A DNA stretch of 64,000 nucleotides from Sabellastarte sp. h YS-2021 (lineage: Eukaryota; Annelida; Polychaeta; Sabellida; Sabellidae): NCBI GenBank assembly GCA_964017235.1, contig OZ024929.1:156721609-156785608 (forward strand), in the 5' to 3' direction. The notes beneath the pieces were generated by a model. It made no database searches. It was given only the letters and a program-made list of their open reading frames with translations, and was not told the origin of the DNA. Of the stretch, positions 54,627 to 64,000 are shown in pieces. Numbering within the stretch: position 1 is the stretch's first letter; every line of letters begins with the position of its first letter. Made by a program: the position numbers and the translations under genes.

Positions 54627-54849
54627 AGGGGCTATGATGGCACAGTGGTAACACACTGGACTACGATCTCTGAGGTCTGCAGTTTAAATCCAGGACCCTG
54701 TCTGAAAGTTGGTAGTTGCTTACCAATGGTCGGCAGTTTACATTACAGAAACTTGACCAGCTGTATGTACTGGCTTCCTCTGTCCATAAAACAACCATTG
54801 TGATATGTCCTACAATGTCAAAAGCGACGTTAAAACCCAAATAAATAAA
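54627..54849 (+). mobile_element. tRNA-derived SINE, plus strand
   Basis: The head has A-box-like TGGCACAGTGGTAA and a B box decayed to CAGTTTAAATCC. The body holds GGTCGGCAGTTTACATTACA and the tail GCGACGTTAAAACCCAAATA. It is full length but older than the 25.9-kb copy. Much of the open frame on the opposite strand (54661-55092) is a shadow. Confidence 0.82.
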
Positions 54850-55713
54850 GTCAGCATTGTTTATTTGGTGTGAGGTTTTATTTTGTCTTAGAAGTATATG
54901 GTCTATAAATAGAATCTGATTTGGTGATGGGAATTTCAAAATTTGATAGTCGTTGTTTAGTAAATGAACTAAAGTATCTTGTTCCCAGAATACCCTGGAT
55001 GATGTAATAAATTTATATTTCTTTGTTTCTGAAATGTTTAGAACAGTAAATCTTTCACATATATTTTGTTTCCTTGTCTCTGGAATGCTCAATTTAGTTG
55101 GGGTGTGATTTGTGCTTCAGTTGTGTGTTAAAAGCAGTGGAGTTGTGAAGCCCCTTTTGCTTTAAAAGTAATTACTTCTTGGAAAGTTACTTATAAAAGT
55201 AATAGTGCAAGTTGTGGATTCAACCTATTCAAGCTATGGATTCAGCACATGGACAGTTATTCATTAACACAAAAGAAGTTAAAATATACTATTTAAGGAA
55301 AAAAGAATTTTCCTTTCCTGACTGATACATCAGGAATCTGGACTGTCACATCTTACATTGTGACATATTTGGGGCTTGTTTAGGCACAATCACATCAGAT
55401 TTTCTAGCATCAGTCAGATGAGAGGGAACATGTCTGGCATAAGTCAGATTAGGTTAGAGAAGTCGGAGATCAGTCATACTAGGCAAATAAAAGAACATTT
55501 CTGAAGAGGACTATTCACAATTTTTTGCATCATGGAAAAGTTATTGCTGATGTGTAGTGAGCAATGATTGACAGGCAAAGAGGTCCAGGATATTCTATCT
55601 CATTCATGCTTGCTTGCTTGATAATAGCTTGCATCTATCTATTGCCTGAAAATGCATTTAAGACAAAGGGGTGAAGTTTCTCCGAGTTGGTGGTTGTACT
55701 AGACTTGCTCCAA
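54850..55713. other. no feature recognised
   Basis: AT-rich sequence with short duplicated phrases (AAGTAATTACTT, AGTCAGAT with variants). No exon or RNA gene is supported. Confidence 0.4.
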
Positions 55714-55823
55714 GTATTGCTCCTTTGTATTTGTATCCATCAGTAACCAGAACAGTTAAATTTAAGCATGGTATTGCTCCTTTGTATTTGTATCCATCAG
55801 TAACCAGAACAGTTAAATTTAAA
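55714..55823. repeat. 57-bp tandem duplication
   Basis: GTATTGCTCCTTTGTATTTG through AACAGTTAAATTTAA occurs at 55714-55770 and again from 55771, with no changes over about 53 bases. The duplication creates the mirrored open frames on both strands; it is not evidence of coding. Confidence 0.88.
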
Positions 55824-57041
55824 TTGGAAAACTTACAGGAGTTCATTATACCACAAGCAATCTGGAGTATGCACTATTAACTGTTGAACCTTGGCCTAAC
55901 TTTTTCGGTTCTGATAATAAAGAGTTTGTATAATCAAGAGTGCCGAAAAATTTTATCACTCTTTGAGAAAATGTAGCCAAGAACAATTAACATAATATAA
56001 GACCATTATTTGTGTGTAACCACACCATATTTCAAGTTCATTTGATAGAAGATCTTTGCACTAAGTGTAGGAATTTTTTTTTGACTGAAGCTGACCATTT
56101 TTAAGCAAGTTTATACAACAGTAATTTCACTTCATTGTACGCTGGGAGATCAGAGTGGCAAATCACCTTATGTGATGTAGCACAGTTTCAGAGAGGGATA
56201 TGTTTGTTATTTCAAGTGTCAGATTTAACTGGCTTTTAATGTGCTTTCTAGTGGGAGTTTGAACATGGGACTTGGCAAATGTGATGTTACACATCTGTAC
56301 AAGGATGCAAAAAAATTTCCCATGCACTGTGGCCTTTAAAACTTTCACTTTTAATGTGTAATGTTATTATGCCCTGTGTGGCTGGCTATCCCCTTGTACT
56401 ACAGTTTCCATTGAGTTCAAAAAAGAAAACATATATTCTTCCTGATTGTGCCTGTGTGTGACAAAGCATTGGGTGTAGTGCAATTGAAGTATGTTTGTAA
56501 ATGAAAAATATTCTTCCCCTCACTATTACACGTTTAAGTGTCTTTCTTACCTTTTAGATTTTTAACAATGTAATTTCAAATTAATCATCATAGCCCCGCC
56601 ATTAAAATAGCCAGAATACCTGGCTTCGCACTTAGTCCTGTTATGACTTTCATTCAGACCCAAAAATATCAAGAAAATTTGGAAAAAAGTCAAAACTTCA
56701 TGGCATATGTCACCATGAACTAGACTTGAACCCATGATTGCCATGTTGGTGAGACCCAAGTTAGCAAAGTGTCAAATTTAGCGTCTTATCACAGGCTGTC
56801 ACTTTGTAGGTACTGTAGGTGGCAAAACAGTGGACAGATCCCAATAGGACACAGGTTGTTCAATGGGGTGTAAAGATTGGTCAGATTGCTGAAAATGAAT
56901 AAGTAAACTGCATGGAGCATCTTTTTGTGCAGAGAAAGCAGAACCCAATAAATAAATATGTCTAATAGTGAGCATCAGGCAAGGATAATGTTCTTGCTCA
57001 GTGCAAGAACCTTCCAGGCACCAAACACATGAAACATACAC
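55824..57041. other. no gene recognised
   Basis: AT-rich sequence. Small open frames on the minus strand (56163-56348, 56562-56759, 56799-57125) show no domain, no splice context and no family resemblance. Confidence 0.4.
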
Positions 57042-57600
57042 ACCTGGTAAGCATTTTTGAGTTTTGCAAATGTCTGAAAGGAAACATTTGGTGAAGAGTA
57101 AAAAAATGATGGGTTCCAAAACCATTTATAATATGAACGTTTTCAAAATGGTTTATGTATACAGTTTATAAAACGCTAAATGACAAATGTTAGAAAAAAT
57201 GTTACAAATGAACATAACAATGCCCCCAAAATATTACTTTGGCATTGCTTAGCAATATTAACCTTGGTTGGGGTCAGATTGAATGAAAATATTATTTGAT
57301 GTCCATAATTTTAGGATAGTGGCTTAAAAATTGCGCAATTCAATTCCTACTTTTAGGCAATGCATATTGGGTAATTTCTGATTCTAAAAGTCCTCTAAAA
57401 TCGCCCATTATTGCTCTTTACGTTTTTTGTGTGTAAACGTTTAGAGGCAGACAGTTAATAAACATTCATAAAATTTTGGCAAAAGTTGTTTAAGCATTTT
57501 ATGTACACTGTTTATCAAACATTTCATAGCATAGCCTTTCTTCGACTATTGTATAAATGACTAAAAAGTTTCCAGTCAAACGTCACTTTTAAAATATTCA
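57042..57600. mobile_element. AAACGTTT-rich repeat element, copy 2
   Basis: Parallels 51050-51700: GAGTTTTGCAAATGTCTGAA, CCAAAACCATTTATAATATG, ATGGTTTATGTATACAGTTT and AAATGACAAATGTTAGAAAA occur in the same order and orientation. More diverged; ends near CAGTCAAACGTCAC. Confidence 0.6.
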
Positions 57601-57749
57601 CATAATATATATTAATGTACAGTAATATACAAAAAAAAAAGAAAAGTATTTGCATATAAATACTTTTGAAAGTTTTTAACCCCATATCTGACTGACACCA
57701 AAGATTTGTGTTGAGAAGACTTACTATACAGAGGAGGTTGAAGCTATGT

Positions 57750-58712
57750 CTGATGTCGTTTGTGGTCTCATGATTGCTAGTATTGATGGAGCTAAAGCCT
57801 CAGATAAGTTCAGAGTCGTAGTTGGGGTTTTACATCCTGTTCAACAGCCAGGCTCATATTGGGACAGGTCTTGAGAATGCCGTTTGGAATGATTAATTTT
57901 GGTGCTACACTCAAGAGCATGAAAATTTTTTAGAAGGTCTTCAGCTCAGACCGATGATGATATTGTAGTACACACAAAGACATGACACGAGCATGTAAGT
58001 GAACTTTAAGATCTGTTCATATGGTGAAAGAAGGCTAATCTCACAGCCAGACCAAGTACTTGTGTTCTTTGTGTTGTGGGGACAGAATTAATTGGACATG
58101 AACTGAGTTCAGGAATAAAGAGGCACCATGAGGATAATGTTGCCAAGATTAAAAATGCACCAAGACTAAGAAGGAAATTCAATCACTCCTTGGACTAACT
58201 TGATATTATACAGAATTCTTCCAAAATCCCATTGACAAAGAAGGAAATGCCAAAAAGTGGATTGGGATGAACCATAAAAAAGAGCTTACAGGACATTCAA
58301 AGTCCTGCTTAGCAGCAACCCTGTACTCAGAATGCCTAATATCACGATGCCTTTCATTTTGAGGTCTGATACTTCAGACACCAGATTCAAAACTCTTATG
58401 CAAAGGTTAGATTGCAAGTTATTTCCTGTGAGTTATGTGAGTTAAGTTGTGGTTAAGGGAAGGGCCATATTCAACCATGGGGAAAGAGTTTCTTGCTATA
58501 GTGTGGCATAAAAAGAAATTCCAGAACTATTTCTATGTAACTGGATTTTTAAAACAAACTGATCAGAAGCCATTAAATATTTATGAAGAAGTCAAGTTGC
58601 TTAAGTGATAGAATAATGGGCTGGTCATTGTTTTACAATGTTACAGATTTAGAACTGAATACATTAGTGCGAGTCAGAACATTGACACTGACTATCTGAG
58701 TAGAGCAATCTA
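57750..58712 (+). pseudogene. Gypsy-type LTR retrotransposon pol relic (RT - RNase H)
   Basis: Broken plus-strand frames read MPFGMINFGATLKSM (about 57880-57925), a degraded catalytic stretch DDDIVVHTKT, then AKIKNAPRPRTKKEIQSLLG (with a shift) near 58145-58190, a YYTEFFQNP-type block, then RNase H pieces SDTSDTRFKT and TMGKEFLAIVWHKKKFQNYF (58480-58540) and TDQKPLNIYEE. MPFG, KKE-SLLG-YY and E-LAIV are diagnostic of Gypsy/Metaviridae pol. No LTRs were found. Dead. Confidence 0.75.
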
Positions 58713-58925
58713 ATTTTTGAGTTAATGTAGTGGTTGATAATTCTGTAGTTTAGGGTGTTTATACACTTTGGTAAAGCCTTTAATAGTTACTGATGGTGAG
58801 GTTCGATTTATATAGTTGATATATCCTTGTAATTTCTGAGTATTGAGCAATCTACTTTTTGAGTTAATGTAGTGGTTGATAATTCTGTAGTTTAGGGTGT
58901 TTATAGACTTTGGTAAAGCCTTTAA
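58703..58925. repeat. ~80-bp direct repeat, 142-bp period
   Basis: GAGCAATCTAATTTTTGAGT through GGTAAAGCCTTTAA (58703-58782) recurs at 58845-58925 with two or three changes. The first copy overlaps the end of the Gypsy relic. Confidence 0.88.
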
Positions 58926-59794
58926 AGCAGGCAATCTGGTGGTTGCTGTGTATCTGGATAGAGATACATATTTAGTATAAGATTAGTCGGCCTGACTTCG
59001 TGATCATCCACAGTAAGGTCTCAGATGGAGTTAATTATTCTTCAACCTCCAGGTCCTTCTCAATGTCTTGGGCTATGGCCTTGGGCAGGTGGGACTTGGC
59101 AGAGCGTTTAGTGCTCCTTTGAAAACAGTTTTGGACTGATTTCACTCTATTTGCAATAAGGAAGCACAGGCCTTTAGAAGGGCTTCTGAGGCACAGGAGA
59201 GTCTTCCCCTTGTAGTCCTTTCTCCATTTATGGCCCCTCATGTGTTTGCCAAGCTAAGGTATCATCACCATATATACCCCTCTTCTGATAAGGTGGAATG
59301 CCTACTATGCTGGATCACAAAATGTCACAAAATACTGCAAAGTACAGGAATTTCACAGAAAGGTTTACAAAAATATTTATGAAAAAAAGTTAAATGAATA
59401 CTTAAAAACCAACAGTTGAAACATAAAATAAATAGTCCAAAAGCACTCAAAAAGTGAGAGGGAATATAAGCCATCAATTTAAGGTGTGAGCTACTGCATA
59501 GTCATCATATAACCAGAAACACCAAACATCAGTCATCCCGGCAAAGGAGGTCAACTCTGGAGAGCCCTATCTCTCTGCATTCTGAAGGTAAAGTTTCCAA
59601 CATTTCCTCCTATTGGTAGCTTTTCCAGCAAAAAATGCAATCTGTATCAATGGTTAAGGATATTGTAGCACAATAAAACAATCACGAAATATCCATTTTT
59701 TTTACTAAGAAACTGTAAAATATTGAAACATCAATTGGATTATCTCTAAGAGAAAGAAACAAACAAGTTTGGTTCAACTAGATAACAGTTATAT
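58926..59794. other. no gene recognised
   Basis: A 68-codon minus-strand frame (59035-59241, basic, MRGHKWRKDYKGKT) has no known domain and no splice context. The rest is AT-rich and featureless. Confidence 0.4.
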
Positions 59795-62700
59795 TACAAA
59801 TAGAATAGAATAGAAAAGAATCATTTATATAGCGCAAAATTGATGCAACATCCTCTAATGCGCATAAGGCAAAAAGGGAAATTCAAGGGACAGGCCAGGT
59901 CAAAATCCTGATTTAGCACCGCATGGGGAGAAATACTATGGTGGGGGATATGCAAGTCTAAACAAGTAGGTCTTTAGCTGGCTTCAAAACACAAAAATTG
60001 TATTTTGAGATCGGACTGATTGTGGGAGTCTGTTCCATTTAGTGGGAGAAACTATTGCAAAACCTCGCCTACCAATAGCCTTCTTGGGACGAACTGAAGA
60101 TAGAGAAAGCCGATTTCCACGAGTAAGGCTACTGGGTTTAATTAAGGATGATAAATATGAGGGTTGGGAAAATTTGATAGCCTTGAATGTAATAAGATCA
60201 TATTGATTAGTTTTTGCAGATAGGGAGTAACATGGCTTGTTTTATCAAGTCTGAAAACAATTCTGCAGAGGGCATTTTGAATCTTTTGGAGTTTAGCCAC
60301 ATTGTATTTATTCACACCATAAAGTCGGGAATTGCAGTAGTCAATTCGACTACTGATGATTGAGTTGGCCAGGGCTGCAGACTCCAATTTAACATACGAT
60401 TTGTGAGGTATGATTTGATCCACATCAGCACAGTGCCATCCATGGCGAACCAATCCCTGAGGCAGTTAAAAAGTATGGTGTGGTCAATGGCATCAAATGC
60501 TGCTGAGAGTTACAATAATGTGAGAGCAACAGCCTTACCTGAGTCCATTGAAGCAGCCATGTCATTTTGAATTTTAAGGAGTGCTGTTTCTGTTGAATGC
60601 AATCGCTTGTAGGCTGATTGGTTGAGATTGGAGAGCCCCTTTTTATTGATGTAACTATTTAAGTGATTTGCTACAGCTTTTTCAATCAATTTTGATATGA
60701 AACTAAGGTTTGACACTGATCTATAGTTTTTCAGGAGATTTCTATCTAGACTAGGCTTCTTGAGAAGGGGAGTAACATATGCAATTTTGAAACAGTTTGG
60801 GAAACTGCATTTTTGAGCGAATAACTTATGATGTTGGTAATTGGGGTGATTAGGATGTCTGGGGAATCTTTGACCAGTGAGGTTTATTTATTTATTTGGG
60901 GTTTTACGTCGCTTTCAACACTGTACAGGTCATATCACGACGGGTAGTTGGAAGGGCAGAGGAAACCAGTACATACAGTTCGTCAAGGATCTGTACTGTA
61001 AACTGCCGACCAACGGCAATTGACCAGTGAGGTTGGTATTGGGTCTAGATCACATGTTTTGGTAGGAGAGATTTTAGAATTTTGAGAATGTCGTCCTCAG
61101 ATACAGGCTCAAAAGAAGATAGGGGGCTGTTGTTCATACTTGGTCTGGTGATTGAAACTGGAGCTGATGACTGTAATGCGGTTCTGATTTTCATGATTTT
61201 GTCGCAGAAAAAATGCCCAAAGGAATTGGCTAGATCTTTCAGACTGACATGATCGGGAAAAATAATGCTCGATGATTTATGTAGGATTTTTTTGAAAGTG
61301 TTCCACAGAGTCTTGGGATTACCATTGTTTTCAGCAATAACTGCAGAATAGTGCTTTCATCTAGACACTTCAAGTAGAAAATTGTAGCGGTTAACAGCTG
61401 CATGATATCTACTGCGGTTGATTGCGGAATTGTCCCTGCACCACATACGCTCCTACTTCCATTTCAAATGCTTTGCTGACAGGATGTCTGAATTCATGAA
61501 GCTTTTGTCAGGGTGCAATGGTACTTTTTTCCTATTAATTGGGGCGTGCCTGTCAAGAATGTTGCGCAAGGTATTAAAGTACTGGTGACTGAGTAAACTT
61601 GCTGTCTTGTTAGGACGTTTGATTAAGTCAGAATTCACGATGTCCTCTCTGAAATTATTGATATTTATCCTGTGAATTTTCTGTGTGTTAACCTGCCTAA
61701 AGTTGCAAGGTGCCTTGATGGGTATATCAACAGAGAAAGTGATGGCAAGATGGTCGGAGATCCACCCTATGACTGCCTCTGAAAAGGTATCCCTGACACA
61801 TAACACATCTAAGATATGGCCATGAATGTGGGTTGAAGAGTTAATGATCTGGGTAAAATTGCATTGACAGAGGGAGTCACTGAATTTCTGCGACCAAACA
61901 TCCTGTTTGTCCAGGTGCAAATTTAAGTCCCCCAGGATAATATTTTCGCAACATGTTAAAGCAGCACACTCAACAAAAGTGCTGAATTCCACAATAAAGT
62001 CGGCTTTGGAGACATTTGGAGGCCTGTACAAGGTGTGAAAAATAATGTCCTGGGTGTTGCCCATTGACAGTTGAACGGAAATACTCTCAAAGGTATTAAC
62101 GCATCGTTGGGGTAAGACCTTGAAATCAATGTCATCACGAATGAAGAACCCCACACCACCGCCTCTCCCCTCAGAGCGTGGAACATGGGTATATTTGTAA
62201 TCCGGCAGTGTGACATCTGCAATGAAGCTGTTGATGTCATCTGGTCAAAGCCAGGTCTCAGTAACCGCAATGACATCTGACTTGTTGCTATTTATGAAGT
62301 CCGCAAAAGCAGCGGACTTATTCCTGATCGATCTAATATTTATCAGACTTCCAGTTAAAAAGCTAGTGTCAGGGCCTGGATTAATACTGACATTGCCTGA
62401 GAAGATCAACAGCAGGGTCACCCATGGGCTGACATGTTTGAAGGAGTGTGTTACCCTATGAATATGTCCCTGTAATGCCAAAAATTCATGGTTAACTGTT
62501 GAGACACAGGTGAATGCCAGGCACGAATTGTATAGTGGAAGGTGAATGGACAACAGGATAGAAATTTGACACAGAAGTAAATGGTAGTGTGGAAGGGCTA
62601 TCAGTGGTGGTATTGGTTGCCCGAACAACCACCAGAAAGTAAAGACAGAACCAGAAAGTGCAATACATGACCAAAAGAAGACCAAAAAAAGAAGAATAAA

Positions 62701-62830
62701 ACTAGAAAAAAGGTGAACCTACCTTTCCTATGTACAAACCTATCTAAACAGCAAACCAAAAGTGTATAGATTAATACCAAAGAAAGTTTGGTGCAAAATT
62801 TGTACAAATTAGTATTTCAGGAATTAATGT
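59795..62830 (-). pseudogene. L2/CR1-like retrotransposon with internal RT deletion and SINE insertion
   Basis: The minus-strand frame 62685-61453 is open except for one TGA after TETWL. It carries a hydrophobic N-terminus, the 2A-like GNVSINPGP (62397-62371) and endonuclease motifs NIRSIRNK, IAVTETW, GGGVGFFIRDD, ILGDLNLHLD and WISDHLAITF. Broken RT pieces follow: PNIL-type blocks near 61.1 kb, a SINE at 60885-61019, then MSNLSFISKLIEKAVANHLN and YKRLHSTETALLKIQND (60716-60590). Near 60480-60400 the frame jumps from the early RT (RDWFAMDGTVL-like) straight to SIISSRIDYCNSRLYGVNKY, so the catalytic YADD part is deleted. The tail near 59800 is TTCTATTC-rich. Confidence 0.85.
60870..61034 (-). 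mobile_element. 5'-truncated SINE inserted in the L2-like relic
   Basis: TTGACCAGTGAGGTT flanks the insert at 60870-60884 and 61020-61034. The 135-bp body has the family tail (ATTTATTTATTTGGGGTTTT on the plus strand) and half the body but no tRNA head. Head loss at the 5' side is what incomplete reverse transcription produces. Confidence 0.88.
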
Positions 62831-63084
62831 GTGATAAATTTGATTTGAAATGAGTAAGTATAATATAGTGTACTTGCAGTAATATGGTAATGCCCGCTGA
62901 GTGATAATGCCCATAGGAACCTATTGTAACAATGTACAAATGGCTTAAGCTTTATATTTCAGCACAGTATTGATATTAAGTTGGACATAATGACATATAT
63001 TGTTTTGGGGAGGTAGCTGGTAATATCTTTTGATGTGACTACTTGTTTAAATTGAAAACATCTTTGGAACTTAAAATTAAATTC

Positions 63085-63142
63085 GTTAGGGTTCTGTACT
63101 GTAAACTGCCGACCAACGGAAAGCAACTACCAGCTTTCCCAC
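63085..63142 (-). repeat. SINE internal fragment
   Basis: TTCGTTAGGGTTCTGTACTG, AACTGCCGACCAACGGAAAG and ACTACCAGCTTTCCCAC match the middle of the SINE family. Both head and tail are absent, which is unusual for a retroposed copy. Confidence 0.75.
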
Positions 63143-63199
63143 GAATGTGTTCTTTATTACAATAATTATATAGTGAAAAGTTCATTATATTATCTCTGG

Positions 63200-64000
63200 T
63201 GATGAGGATTATTATATCCCCAGACGAAAGTCAAGGATATATTGGTTTTGTGTCTGTCATGTTGCCACCGTACATTTTGATTTGTGTGCCCGATCACTCA
63301 AAAACACTTTAATGGATTTCATTCAAACTTGGCATACACATGTATTTGGGTCAGGAGATGAATCCTATTGTAAGGTGACCTTAAACTCTCAATAATGAAG
63401 AAGTTATGGCCACCTTTAGGTCAGACTTTTGGTCACTTAATCTCCTCTAGGTCACAAACTATGTGGCTCATCTGTCTCATTTTACCTGGGAACACATTAT
63501 TATATTCTCTTTGCATATGCCAAAATCAAGACTTTATGTTCAGGTTAAAATTGTCTTTGAGGCCAACAAAGACAATACATAGACATTTTTTTTATATTTT
63601 TCACATATTTTGCCTGAAAAGTCTCTAACTATAAACGGTTTAACTCCTACATGTAATCTTTGTCTGTGAAAAGTTTTAAGTCTGTAACATTAATTTTAAG
63701 GCCACCTTCAAGTCTCTAAAATGTCCACAGAAACCCACTTTATGGACTTTTTGCCTTTTCTAAGCCCTATATCTGTTAAACGATTTGAATGATACAGCTG
63801 AAATCTCATCTGGGAATATCTGTTTATGTTCTGTTTACATGTGAGAAAATCATGGCCTTAAATAGACGTTTAACCTGTGTATGAGCACCATAGGCACTGG
63901 CCCAAGTGACCTTATTTTCAACATTTTCCACATATTTGGTCCTGTAACCTGGAAATGGTAAGTCTGACAAGCCCCTAACTGTAGTAGATGTAGCTTCTAC
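63200..64000. other. no gene; low-complexity and dispersed-repeat-like sequence
   Basis: ATCACTCAAAAACACTTTAA, AACTTGGCATACACATG and repeated GTGACCTT, GGCCACC and ATGGCC phrases are typical of decayed dispersed repeats with internal similarity. A 77-codon plus frame (63395-63628) has no recognisable domain. Confidence 0.4.

Noticed and set aside
54661..55092. 143-codon minus-strand frame
   Set aside because: About half of it is the antisense of a SINE; the rest has no domain or splice context.
55658..55880. Mirrored open frames on both strands
   Set aside because: They are produced by the 57-bp tandem duplication, whose period is a multiple of three.
59035..59241. 68-codon basic frame on the minus strand
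   Set aside because: No family resemblance, no splice context and AT-rich relic surroundings.

Overview
This is AT-rich metazoan nuclear DNA with split genes, GT-AG introns and a dense load of transposable elements. The tRNA-derived SINE family (tail resembling GCGACGTAAAACCCC followed by AAAT repeats), the Tx1/L1-like and L2/CR1-like retroposons, the Harbinger copies and the CHST15-like and GT92 genes point to a marine invertebrate. A mollusc or other lophotrochozoan is my best guess; the species cannot be told from the sequence.

Three host genes are supported, all on the minus strand. (1) 383-2333 holds three coding exons of a Tctex-type dynein light chain of the DYNLT5/TCTEX1D1 kind; the gene runs off the left edge. 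(2) 12443-26652 is a four-exon gene for a 559-residue type II membrane protein of the CHST15 sulfotransferase family. All exon phases join cleanly, but the canonical 5'-phosphosulfate-binding loop is degraded. A GC-rich block at 28.57-28.79 kb, ending in a consensus splice donor, may be its 5' non-coding exon and promoter. (3) 46053-47585 is an intact single-exon GT92 (DUF23) glycosyltransferase. The two enzyme genes look like Golgi glycan-modifying proteins; nothing ties all three genes into one pathway.

Layout. 1-2.3 kb: dynein light chain exons and a dispersed repeat. 2.5-6.6 kb: inverted-repeat elements (fold-back, MITEs, a 1.28 kb TIR element). 7.4-8.3 kb: a retroposon RT relic. 8.3-10.8 kb: a 2.4 kb TIR element filled with GTGGGCCACTGG-type words. 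12.4-26.7 kb: the CHST15-like gene; its large second-to-third exon intron contains a three-level nest of retroposons resolved by target-site duplications. 24.8-26.2 kb: SINEs, including a tandem pair. 27.3-28.5 kb: Harbinger relic. 29-37 kb: L2-like copies, the longest at 31.2-34.3 kb with a 2A-like NPGP motif. 37-41 kb: palindromes, a MITE and a TIR element built from 21-bp repeats. 44-45.5 kb: second Harbinger relic. 46-47.6 kb: GT92 gene. 48-64 kb: decayed L2-like, Gypsy, SINE and simple repeats, with no host gene recognised.

Nothing here resembles a dedicated new defence or biosynthetic system. The most notable items are the sulfotransferase with a lost PAPS-loop signature, the nested retroposons, the 2A-like motifs, and two TIR elements whose ends or interiors are built from short tandem words.
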